Below, in pieces: positions 1 through 7,560 of a DNA stretch of 7,657 bases (position 1 is the stretch's first letter; each line of letters opens with the position of its first letter). The stretch is from Chitinophagaceae bacterium. Lineage in GTDB: Bacteria; Bacteroidota; Bacteroidia; Chitinophagales; Chitinophagaceae. Under the pieces are notes generated by a model. It ran no database searches. It was not told the DNA's origin and saw only the letters and a list, made by a program, of their open reading frames with translations. Position numbers and translations under genes: made by a program. The stretch is taken from NCBI GenBank assembly GCA_003136915.1, contig PLEB01000103.1, positions 1-7,657 on the forward strand. Reading direction: 5' to 3'.

Positions 1-776
1 TCAACGGAATCGACAGTACATATATTCAGGGTGGGCAATTCGGTTCAAACGGTGCTATTTACCTAACGAGAAGTGTAGTGGGGCGTCCTGTTTCCAGTTT
101 CTACGGTTATGTTTTCCAAGGGTTTTATCAAAACGCGGCAGATATTGCAAACCACGCAGATGAATCAAACTTTGGCATTACACCTGCAAATGGCCTGGGT
201 CATATGAAATACAAAAACATGAACAAGGATAATATAATTGATGCCCATGATGAGACATTTCTTGGAGACCCCAATCCTAAGTTTTCGTATGGATTTAACC
301 TGAATTTATATTACCGGAATTTTGATTTAGGAATATTCCTGCAAGGCGTTTACGGCAACAAAATTTTCAATTATGCCCGGGTCATGTCCCAATTTGCCAA
401 TGGGCCGGGTGCAGCTGGTCAGGGTGGTTTAACTGCAGGTTCCTTAGATACCTGGAGCCCCAGCAATCCCAATGCAAAATTGCCAATTTTTTCCCAGGAC
501 CTGAGCGCGAACGACCAGTCACCGTCTAGCTTTTTTATTGAAAATGGTTCGTATATGCGCATTAAGAATGTACAACTTGGCTATACTATTCCTCATTTAA
601 AAGGCATCAAAAAGCTGAGGATATATGTTCAGGCCTACGACCTCTTCACGTTTACACATTACAGTGGAATGGACCCGGAAGTCAACGACGGGGATCCGCA
701 TAATTTAGGAATTGACTATGGTACTGCATATCCTATTGCAAGAAAATTTCTCTTCGGGATAAACTTTGGGTTATAA
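1..776 (+). CDS. SusC-like TonB-dependent outer-membrane transporter, C-terminal part (5' truncated)
   Basis: This is the C-terminal part, about 257 residues, of a SusC/RagA-type TonB-dependent transporter. The frame is open from base 3 to the TAA at 774-776, so the start and the N-terminal plug lie outside the window; a GTG at 78 is internal. Visible family hallmarks are GRPVSSFYGY just after the window edge, a degenerate Asp/Asn-rich loop followed by GDPNPKFSYGFN, the strand LQGVYGNKIFN, then SYMRIKNVQLGYTIP and a terminal strand ending FGINFGL. The last residue is hydrophobic rather than Phe, which is tolerated in beta-barrel C-termini. Members of the family form the outer-membrane channel for oligosaccharides, driven by TonB and capped by the SusD partner. 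The susD gene begins 28 bp downstream, the standard pairing and surely cotranscribed. The family call is firm; the substrate is unknown. Confidence 0.95.
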   Translation, partial: NGIDSTYIQGGQFGSNGAIYLTRSVVGRPVSSFYGYVFQGFYQNAADIANHADESNFGITPANGLGHMKYKNMNKDNIIDAHDETFLGDPNPKFSYGFNLNLYYRNFDLGIFLQGVYGNKIFNYARVMSQFANGPGAAGQGGLTAGSLDTWSPSNPNAKLPIFSQDLSANDQSPSSFFIENGSYMRIKNVQLGYTIPHLKGIKKLRIYVQAYDLFTFTHYSGMDPEVNDGDPHNLGIDYGTAYPIARKFLFGINFGL

Positions 777-804
777 AAATTCATGCTATTTAAAGTCATT
801 TGAT

Positions 805-2568
805 ATGAAAAAGTTTTCAATTATTTTTAGCAGCTGCCTGATACTATTAGTGTTTGGCTCTTGCAAAAAAGATTTTTTGAATGTGGCGCCTCAGGGCAAT
901 GCGATTACCCTGGATAAATTCTATAATAGCGCCGGCGTACAACAATTGTTGATCGGGGCCTATCATGATCTTACAGGCATAGATGTAAAGAGCACCTGGT
1001 GGGGCACGTCCGGCACGAATTGGGTGTATGGAGATATTACCTCCGGTGATACTTATTTAGGCGGAACAGGCGGCGGCGGACTTCCTCATCAATCCCCGGA
1101 TGCACTTAATATTCAAAATTTTCAGACTATTTCGACTACTAATTTTATAGATGATAAATGGACGGCCGATTATGATGGGGTTGCAAGAGCCAATACGGTC
1201 ATTATTGCGGCCACCCACGCCACGGATATGAACGCCGGTCAAAAAAACGAAGCCATTGCTGAAGCTCGATTCCTCAGAGGGCATTTCCACTTCGATGCCA
1301 AAATGATGTGGAACAATGTGCCTTATGTTGATGAAACAGTTGTAAACTTCAACAATCTTTCCAATACGACTGATATCTGGCCTCAGATTGAAGCTGATTT
1401 TCGTTTTGCCTTTGACAACCTGCCTGAAAAACAGCCACTGGCCGGGCAAGCCAATAAATGGGCGGCAGCTTGCTATATTGCCAAATGCTATCTGTTCGAG
1501 CAAAAATTTGCTGCCGGTAAAGCCATATTGGATAGTATCATTGCCAGCGGAGTAAACACCCAGGGTGTGAAGTATGGATTGACGCCCTGCTATCACGATA
1601 ATTTTGACGTGGGCACAGAGAATAATATGGAGTCCGTGCTGCAGATAAATTTTTCAGTTGACCCAACCAGCCTTCCTGATAATGCCAACCTTGGCGAGAC
1701 CGGCATTAGCCCCGTCGGCACCGCTGCGGATGTTACTTACGGATATTGGAAGCAACCCTCCTTCAATTTAGTAAATGCATTTAAGACCGATGTGAATGGT
1801 CTGCCGATGCTTGATGCTTCCGGCAATGATACCTCCAACATAACGAACATGACCAATGATCAGGGCATTCCATCCTCAAGTCCTTTTATCCCTTACCAGG
1901 GCACTGTGGATCCCCGCCTTGATTGGTCGGTTGGACGTAGGGGTGTTCCGTATCTCGATTGGGGTGTTGATCCAGGACAAAGCTGGGTAGAGGATCAGAC
2001 ATTCGGAGGGCCCTACATAAACATTAAGAATATGTTTACCCAGGCTGAGCAGGGTGTTGGTTTTGGCGGCATTATATCAAGCTATTATTACGTGGGTAAC
2101 AGCGCCGTTAACTATAATATCATTCGTTATGCTGAGGTAATATTATGGGCCGCAGAATGTGAAGCGGAGATAGGTAATTTCGAACAAGCCAGGACCTACG
2201 TTAACATGGTGCGGACAAGAGCGATGACCGGTTGCACTGTTCCGATAGACAATTCCTCAGGTTCGCCTTCAGCAAATTATGTTATGAGCTTGTATAATAC
2301 GACCTGGACAGACCAGACTTTCGCGCGTAACGCCATTCGTATGGAAAGAAGATTGGAACTTGCACAGGAAGGTCACCGCTTTTTTGACCTAGTTAGATGG
2401 GGAATTGCAGATACATATTTGAATGCGTATTTGATGGTGGAGCAGGGTCGGGGCATTGGCTGTGTTCTGGCAGGTTCTACCTTTACCAAGGGGAAAAACG
2501 AATATTTCCCAATACCGCAACAAGAAATTATTTTGGATCCCCAGTTAAAGCAGAATCTGGGATATTGA
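805..2568 (+). CDS. SusD/RagB-like surface glycan-binding lipoprotein
   Basis: This is a complete SusD/RagB family protein of 587 aa. The ATG at 805 was chosen because it gives a good lipoprotein signal: MKK, a hydrophobic stretch, then FGSC with Cys20 as the lipidated residue, followed by KKDFLNV, the usual SusD mature start. The frame can be extended back to a TTG at 766, but that would overlap the end of susC and put 13 polar residues before the signal. Family signatures are AEARFLRGHFHF near residues 152-163 (TPR-like helices), RYAEVILWAAECEAEIGN near 441-458, RMERRLELAQEGHRFFDLVRWG near 512-533, and the C-terminal EYFPIPQQEI. The protein should sit on the outer-membrane surface as the lid of the SusC channel and bind the target glycan. 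It is slightly longer than the 551-aa archetype. Many Trp and Tyr residues in the central region could line the binding site, but which ones do cannot be told. Confidence 0.96.
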   Translation: MKKFSIIFSSCLILLVFGSCKKDFLNVAPQGNAITLDKFYNSAGVQQLLIGAYHDLTGIDVKSTWWGTSGTNWVYGDITSGDTYLGGTGGGGLPHQSPDALNIQNFQTISTTNFIDDKWTADYDGVARANTVIIAATHATDMNAGQKNEAIAEARFLRGHFHFDAKMMWNNVPYVDETVVNFNNLSNTTDIWPQIEADFRFAFDNLPEKQPLAGQANKWAAACYIAKCYLFEQKFAAGKAILDSIIASGVNTQGVKYGLTPCYHDNFDVGTENNMESVLQINFSVDPTSLPDNANLGETGISPVGTAADVTYGYWKQPSFNLVNAFKTDVNGLPMLDASGNDTSNITNMTNDQGIPSSSPFIPYQGTVDPRLDWSVGRRGVPYLDWGVDPGQSWVEDQTFGGPYINIKNMFTQAEQGVGFGGIISSYYYVGNSAVNYNIIRYAEVILWAAECEAEIGNFEQARTYVNMVRTRAMTGCTVPIDNSSGSPSANYVMSLYNTTWTDQTFARNAIRMERRLELAQEGHRFFDLVRWGIADTYLNAYLMVEQGRGIGCVLAGSTFTKGKNEYFPIPQQEIILDPQLKQNLGY

Positions 2569-2756
2569 ATAGGATTGAAACTATTTAAGTCAGTTAAGTA
2601 GGCACAATACGGAATATTAACATTTTATTCGTTGTCTTGGCTAATATGGTTAAATCTGCTACTTAGGCGAATACTTCCAGGAAATCAAGCATCGTATGAG
2701 CAAGATTATTCGAAAACTTTATCTGAAAACCAGTCTGGGCCGTAACTTTAAATTCT
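2569..2756 (+). promoter_or_regulatory. susD-to-beta-helix spacer with a weak candidate promoter
   Basis: This 188-bp spacer is by far the longest gap between genes here (the others are 28, 17 and -4 bp). I find no small gene in it and no hairpin followed by a T-run. The octamer TAACTTTA at 2743-2750 resembles the Bacteroidota -7 element TAnnTTTG in seven of eight positions. A possible TTTA lies about 21 bp upstream at 2718-2721, where the -33 TTTG would be expected. A start there would leave almost no leader before the ATG at 2757 or 2766, which weakens the case. TAAGTAG (2595-2601) and CTACTTA (2659-2665) are inverted repeats 57 bp apart, too far apart to call a terminator. A secondary promoter or RNA processing site is possible but unproven. 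Confidence 0.2.
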
Positions 2757-4328
2757 ATGGATTTCATGAAAGGATACAGAGCCTTAAAGATGATATTGAT
2801 ATTGCTGCTGTTGTCCTTTGAATTTAGTACTGCCGGGCAACCGTTACCTTCAAAACCGAATGCATATTATTTTGACACAAATGGCAATGACAACAACAAA
2901 GGGACTAAAAATAACCCGTGGCAAACACTTAACCAATTAAAGAAAATTCATTTATTTTCCGGGGACGCAGTCTACTTCCAGGGCGGCCAAACATTTAAAG
3001 GGACTCTAATGTTGGATTCAACCGGATCTGGTGATAAAGATAAGCCTATCCTGATCAGCTCTTACGGTGATGGTCATGCGAAAATTGATGGCGGCAATGC
3101 GTCAGCTGTCATATTCCATTTCGTGAGGCATGTTTCCATAAGAAACTTGGACCTGGAAGGCTCCGGAAGAAAAAACGGAAACCGTAAAAACGGATTTTCG
3201 ATAATCAACTGCGATCATATTAAGGCGGAAGCACTCGACATATCGGGTTTTCAGAAATCTGGTCTCCTGATCTATTCTTCCACAAACATTCGTATTTCGG
3301 GAATTCATGTACACGAAAATGGCGCTGCCGGTATTGCTGTTGAAGGGAGCCATGGCAAAAAGGAGTCGAGGAATATCCAGATCATGGATTGCAGCGCTGT
3401 AGATAATCCCGGCGATCCGACCAACCTAACCAATCACAGCGGTAATGGCATAGTAGCCGGTCATTGTACGAACCTGCTGATTGATCACTGCACGGCAACT
3501 GATAATGGATGGGATATGCCCCGCATTGGAAATGGTCCTGTCGGCATCTGGTGCTATGAATCCGATAGCGTTGTCATTCAGCATTGCCTCTCCTACCGGA
3601 ATAAAACTTCTGTAGGGGGCGCAGATGGAGGCGGGTTCGACCTGGATGGAGGCACCACCAATTCGATCATTCAATATTGCCTGTCTTATAGTAACCAGGG
3701 AAGCGGATATTGCCTTTTTCAGTATTTGGGTGCAAGCCCATGGTTTAATAATATTGTCCGTTTCAATATCAGTGAAAATGACGGCTCGGTTTCCGATTCC
3801 AAAGCTGGAATATATGTTTGGAATAGTTCAGGAGATCGCGATCAGTTTCATAACGCTAATGTTTACAACAATACTATTTATAATAATCTGGAAGCCGCAA
3901 TTAGTTATTCGGACAAATGCGAAAGAAAGCAATTCGCGTTCTATAATAATATATTGGTCGGAAAGGATAGCCTGATAAAAGGAAATAAGGGAAACGATAT
4001 TTTTCTGGGCAATGACTGGTGGAGTCTGAATGAGAAATTTAATGCCGACGGAATACATGATTTTTCTGCCTGGACAAAAAAATATCATATTGAAATGATA
4101 TCCGGTAAATTGGCGGGGACTAACATAAACCCGGATTTCAAGAATCCTGGTAAGACCAGTCTGGTTTCATTTCCTAAACCGGGCTCATTTGATAATTACA
4201 ATATCGGAGAGAATTCTTTACTCAGGAACCAGGGTCTTGATTTGCATTGGCAATTGGGTATTCATTCCGGAAACATGGATTTCAATCTGAGTTCTGTGCC
4301 TGCCAAAGGCGTGGGCGCCTGTTTTTAA
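2757..4328 (+). CDS. Secreted right-handed parallel beta-helix protein, polysaccharide lyase-like
   Basis: This 523-aa protein is predicted to be exported and to fold as a right-handed parallel beta-helix. Residues 1-26 form a Sec signal: basic start, hydrophobic run MILILLLL at 12-19, likely cleavage after STA (residue 26). ATG 2766 (Met4) is an equally good start. YYFDTNGNDNNKGT at 37-50 followed by PWQTL is the entry typical of pectate-lyase-like and chondroitinase B-like helices. Residues about 105-400 carry repeated coils of some 22-33 residues with the pattern N-I-x-I-x-x-C/N-x-x-x-x-N-x-x-x-G (for example NLLIDHCTATDNG and SIIQYCLSYSNQGSG). The tail ending PAKGVGACF matches the usual closing motif. 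An acidic turn, GADGGGFDLDGG at 288-299, with D290, D295 and D297, may bind calcium or form the catalytic site. The PL9 hallmark ADGFAAK is not present, so the lyase family stays open; a glycosidase, epimerase or binding role is possible. It lies 17 bp before the GH-D-like gene, in the same unit. Confidence 0.85.
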   Translation: MDFMKGYRALKMILILLLLSFEFSTAGQPLPSKPNAYYFDTNGNDNNKGTKNNPWQTLNQLKKIHLFSGDAVYFQGGQTFKGTLMLDSTGSGDKDKPILISSYGDGHAKIDGGNASAVIFHFVRHVSIRNLDLEGSGRKNGNRKNGFSIINCDHIKAEALDISGFQKSGLLIYSSTNIRISGIHVHENGAAGIAVEGSHGKKESRNIQIMDCSAVDNPGDPTNLTNHSGNGIVAGHCTNLLIDHCTATDNGWDMPRIGNGPVGIWCYESDSVVIQHCLSYRNKTSVGGADGGGFDLDGGTTNSIIQYCLSYSNQGSGYCLFQYLGASPWFNNIVRFNISENDGSVSDSKAGIYVWNSSGDRDQFHNANVYNNTIYNNLEAAISYSDKCERKQFAFYNNILVGKDSLIKGNKGNDIFLGNDWWSLNEKFNADGIHDFSAWTKKYHIEMISGKLAGTNINPDFKNPGKTSLVSFPKPGSFDNYNIGENSLLRNQGLDLHWQLGIHSGNMDFNLSSVPAKGVGACF

Positions 4329-4345
4329 ATTCATAAATTACTTCG

Positions 4346-6166
4346 ATGAAAAGAAGAGCTTTGATTAAGCACGCCGCATTATGGGGCCTTGCTGCACACC
4401 CGCTGGCAAAAGCTCTGGCACAACATTCACCTTCGGATTTTTCCTTTTTACCCAGGGCGGCTTTTGAAGGACCAAAAAAACCCGTTTTTGTTTATAATAA
4501 CTGGTCGGCCTACGATCCTTTGTCGGATAATGTTGCCCTGACAGAAACACTTGCCCTCCGGGAACTTGATGAAATCATACGGTTGAAAAAAAACGGAGTG
4601 GAAATAGATTATTATATGATGGATGCTTTCTGGTTTGGCAAATGGGGAGGCTACCGCACCTGGGATAAGGAGCACTGGCCCAATGGGCCCGATAAATGGC
4701 TGGGATCCTGCAAAACCAACAATCTCTTTCCCGGCATGTGGTTCTCCACCAACCTGATCGCAACGCACAGCGGAAGGTTTTTGGAAGTCATTGATGAATG
4801 GAAGGATTCCCTGGGAACAGATCCGAATATTCTTTGCCTGTTTGAAGGTGGTTATCTGAATCACCTGGCCGGGTCCCTGCAACTCTGGTATGATAGAGGC
4901 GTGCGTATGTTTAAGTTCGACTTTGCATATTTCGAGGCCGTCACTCCGGCTTCAAAAGATAAATACAGCCCGGAACAGGTGGAAGAAAAAAACAAGGCTG
5001 CCTTTATCGATATGCTTGAAAAATTCCGGGCAAAAAATAGTGATGTACTTATCATCGGCTATAATGGTTTTGGCGGCGATATGGAAAATACTTATTCTCC
5101 ATTTAAGAAAGATATTAATCACCGCTGGCTGCTGGCTTTCGATACGCTTTATTCCGGAGATCCCCGGTTTTCAGATGTGCCGATGATGAATATCTGGCGT
5201 TCTGCAGATAATTATTCTGATCACATGGTCCGTCAGTTTGAATTCAATGGACTGCCGTTGCGCAGAATAGATAGCTGTGCATTCATGATAGGGAAAACCG
5301 GAACCTGCTATTCACGTGGGCATAGTTGCTGGATGGGTATGCTGATTCTGGAACTTGCCCGAGGCGGATGGATGAATGTGTACCACGGCAATCTTGAATT
5401 GCTGACCAATAATGATGCGAAATGGTTTGCGAAAACCCAAAGCCTTTTTCACGAATTGCAGAAGCTGGATAAGTTCAGCAGTTTTGGTGAGATACCGGGG
5501 AGCGGAAAACCTTATGGGTTTAAGGCTGAAGGAACGCAGGGGATAGTTTGTACCGTAGTCAATCCCTCCCAACAGATTGTAAACATCTCATTGCCTGTAA
5601 TGGCCGGCGGAACTTCCAGGGTATTATACGCTGATGGCGGTTACAAACCAGTATTAAAGGGAATTAATCTTTCCCTGGGTCCGGAACAGCTGACCGTGGT
5701 AGGTATTGATCAGTATGCTACAGAAAAATATGATCTCGGGCAGGACGACTCCATATCTATTCCTATTTTTATCTCAAAGATCAATACTGAATTCAATCAA
5801 ACCGGAAGAAATAAAATAGAAGCGACGGTTGCAAAAATTCCGACCCGGAGTCTCCGGATAATGTTTCAGCAATTTGATGAGAAGGGTTTTCCTTACCGCA
5901 CCTGGGGAGGAGCACCTCCGGATGGTAAGAAAATGGATGAGTATTTTAAAATTAATGTTTCTCAAAACGGAAAACCCATAGATATCCGTATCCAATATGA
6001 TAAAATGATCTGGAGCGGGTTATCCTGGGCAGCAGGTGAGATAAGTGAGGATGACCTTGATTTCGGAAGGCCGCTCAGGATCGAATGCCTTTCGAACGAA
6101 AAACAAAACCTCACACTCAAGGCTGAAGTGTACGCCGTTGGATATGCTAACCGGGAGGGCCTATGA
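4346..6166 (+). CDS. Clan GH-D-like glycoside hydrolase (alpha-galactosidase-like) with Tat-type signal
   Basis: This 606-aa exported protein has a probable (beta/alpha)8 glycosidase core. Residues 1-25 are a signal peptide with twin arginines, KRRALIKHAAL, and an AKALA|Q cleavage site, resembling a Tat rather than a plain Sec signal. The barrel appears to start almost directly after it: FVYNNW near 48-53, then EIDYYMMDAFWF near 87-97, where D93 matches the substrate-binding Asp of GH36-type strand 1. VRMFKFDF at 186-193 carries the K-x-D signature, with D192 as the likely nucleophile. IWRSADN at 283-289 matches the W-x-S-D-N acid/base motif, giving D288. This order is that of GH27/GH36 retaining alpha-galactosidases. 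There is no room for the large N-terminal beta domain of GH36. A beta-rich domain at about 395-460 is followed by a further 145 residues of unassigned sequence. Alpha-galactosidase is the default guess; another terminal alpha-sugar is equally possible. Confidence 0.8.
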   Translation: MKRRALIKHAALWGLAAHPLAKALAQHSPSDFSFLPRAAFEGPKKPVFVYNNWSAYDPLSDNVALTETLALRELDEIIRLKKNGVEIDYYMMDAFWFGKWGGYRTWDKEHWPNGPDKWLGSCKTNNLFPGMWFSTNLIATHSGRFLEVIDEWKDSLGTDPNILCLFEGGYLNHLAGSLQLWYDRGVRMFKFDFAYFEAVTPASKDKYSPEQVEEKNKAAFIDMLEKFRAKNSDVLIIGYNGFGGDMENTYSPFKKDINHRWLLAFDTLYSGDPRFSDVPMMNIWRSADNYSDHMVRQFEFNGLPLRRIDSCAFMIGKTGTCYSRGHSCWMGMLILELARGGWMNVYHGNLELLTNNDAKWFAKTQSLFHELQKLDKFSSFGEIPGSGKPYGFKAEGTQGIVCTVVNPSQQIVNISLPVMAGGTSRVLYADGGYKPVLKGINLSLGPEQLTVVGIDQYATEKYDLGQDDSISIPIFISKINTEFNQTGRNKIEATVAKIPTRSLRIMFQQFDEKGFPYRTWGGAPPDGKKMDEYFKINVSQNGKPIDIRIQYDKMIWSGLSWAAGEISEDDLDFGRPLRIECLSNEKQNLTLKAEVYAVGYANREGL

Positions 6167-7560
6167 AACGCCTTTTTATTGGTATTGTTTTTCTTCAGGT
6201 CTTGTCAATTAAAGGATCTGCACAAAATGACAGTCCTTTTATCCGACGCCTGGAAGTTGCTCCGCTTTCCATTCTTCAGTATAGTATGAAACTGAAGGTT
6301 AGTAATCAAAATCTAAGAGCCAGCTCCTGGTTGCGCTTTTATGATTCTGCCGATAATGAATTGTTGAAGTATAAAAGCAATACGATTTCTTCCACCAGCT
6401 TTAAAGAAACGGGAATTTACACGGAAGCGCCTCCCTTCACAAAATATGTCACAATCACAGTGCAAAAAGACAGCCCTCCATCCGGAACCATTGAAGTGAA
6501 TGATTATAAGACAGAACTAAATATAGGTAGTCCTGCTAAAAAAAATTATCCCATGTGCGATCTGGATCAATACATGCGCCCTTTCTGGAATTCGGACACG
6601 ATCTACAATGAAACTGTTCTTTTGTTGGCGCGTAACGGAGCTGATGCGTCGGGGAACCTTCTTTTTATCCCAACTAAAATCCTATCTGTAAAGAGTTTTG
6701 ATCTTTCAACTACCTACTCAAAAAAGGATGACTTTATTTTAACCGGCAGAACGATCAGCAGGCGCGTTCATTCAAAAATGTCCTTCAGAACAGACCGTTC
6801 ATTTCCCGGGACCGATCTGGCCTGGTATAATCTGCAATCGCAGTGGATTGTCGTAACCTATACACATAGAGATAAATGGAAGGGCCCCGCCCCTGCCTAT
6901 AAAGGAGAAATGATGCCGAGGACCATTGGATTATTAAAATCAAAATCTCCATTACATATCGTTGCTTATGGGATGAGCCTAACCAGGGGATTGGATGTAA
7001 GCAGCTATGATACGGTTCCGCCTTATATGCCGAACTATGTCGATTTATTTACCCGGGCCCTCAAAAAAATTTACGGTTATGATGATATCTGTTTATCCAA
7101 TGCAGCGCTGCCCGGGGCAAGGGCAGACTGGGGTGCGGATTATGCGGAAAAATATATTAATCCGCTGAACCCGGACCTGGTGATCATTGATTTCGGAATG
7201 AATGATTTCTGGGCATACAAGCCGGAGGAATACAAAGTATTTATTCAGACCATCATCAATAAGGTGAAAGCTGCCAACCCGGAGGCAGAATTTCTTTTAT
7301 TGTCCAACATGAAATTTGATCCTGATTATATTCTCGGTTCAGACAAGAACAAATCTTTTTATGTCGGCAATCTGGAGGGTTATTCGAAAATGCTGCAGCA
7401 ATTGGAAACAAAGGGGATCATTAATTTGGATATGACTTCCACCAGCGGCTTTATTTATTCACGCAAGAAAGCAAAGGACTGCATCTCGAATCCGCTGCAT
7501 CCGAATGACTACATGGCGAGATGGTATGCCCAGGGAATGGCCGCCTTGTTCAAACAATAA
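6163..7560 (+). CDS. Two-domain SGNH/GDSL hydrolase, probable carbohydrate esterase
   Basis: This 465-aa secreted protein begins with a Sec signal ending GSA|QN (residue 20). Residues about 22-255 are a beta-rich N-terminal region; its closing segment, VVTYTHRDKWKGPAPAYKGE followed by PRTIGLLKSKSPL, recalls the linker seen in other secreted SGNH hydrolases. The SGNH domain spans about 263-465. Block I is AYGMSLTRG with Ser272 as nucleophile, block II is NAALPGARADWG (Gly318), block III is IDFGMNDFW (Asn347, oxyanion hole), and block V is NPLHPNDYMARWYAQG (His446). The usual block I GDS reads GMS, and the usual Asp three residues before the His is Asn443. The ATG overlaps the upstream TGA as ATGA, so translation is probably coupled to the glycosidase. 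Removal of acetyl or other acyl groups from the target glycan is the likely job, as for CE2/CE12-type enzymes, but the family is not assignable by eye. Confidence 0.88.
   Translation: MKRLFIGIVFLQVLSIKGSAQNDSPFIRRLEVAPLSILQYSMKLKVSNQNLRASSWLRFYDSADNELLKYKSNTISSTSFKETGIYTEAPPFTKYVTITVQKDSPPSGTIEVNDYKTELNIGSPAKKNYPMCDLDQYMRPFWNSDTIYNETVLLLARNGADASGNLLFIPTKILSVKSFDLSTTYSKKDDFILTGRTISRRVHSKMSFRTDRSFPGTDLAWYNLQSQWIVVTYTHRDKWKGPAPAYKGEMMPRTIGLLKSKSPLHIVAYGMSLTRGLDVSSYDTVPPYMPNYVDLFTRALKKIYGYDDICLSNAALPGARADWGADYAEKYINPLNPDLVIIDFGMNDFWAYKPEEYKVFIQTIINKVKAANPEAEFLLLSNMKFDPDYILGSDKNKSFYVGNLEGYSKMLQQLETKGIINLDMTSTSGFIYSRKKAKDCISNPLHPNDYMARWYAQGMAALFKQ

Noticed and set aside
766..804. Upstream TTG start extending the SusD protein by 13 residues
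   Set aside because: It overlaps the end of susC and places polar residues ahead of the lipoprotein signal; ATG 805 gives a standard signal with Cys20.
1057..1596. 179-aa open frame on the minus strand
   Set aside because: It lies wholly inside the well-supported susD gene and shows no recognisable domain or promoter.
2595..2665. TAAGTAG/CTACTTA inverted repeat after susD as a terminator
   Set aside because: The 7-bp arms are 57 bp apart and AT-rich, and no T-run follows, so a stable terminator hairpin is unlikely.
3625..3975. 116-aa open frame on the plus strand inside the beta-helix gene
   Set aside because: It is an out-of-frame reading of the beta-helix repeats with no family signature.
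4448..4882. 144-aa open frame on the minus strand within the glycosidase gene
   Set aside because: It is antisense to the conserved barrel region and has no independent support.
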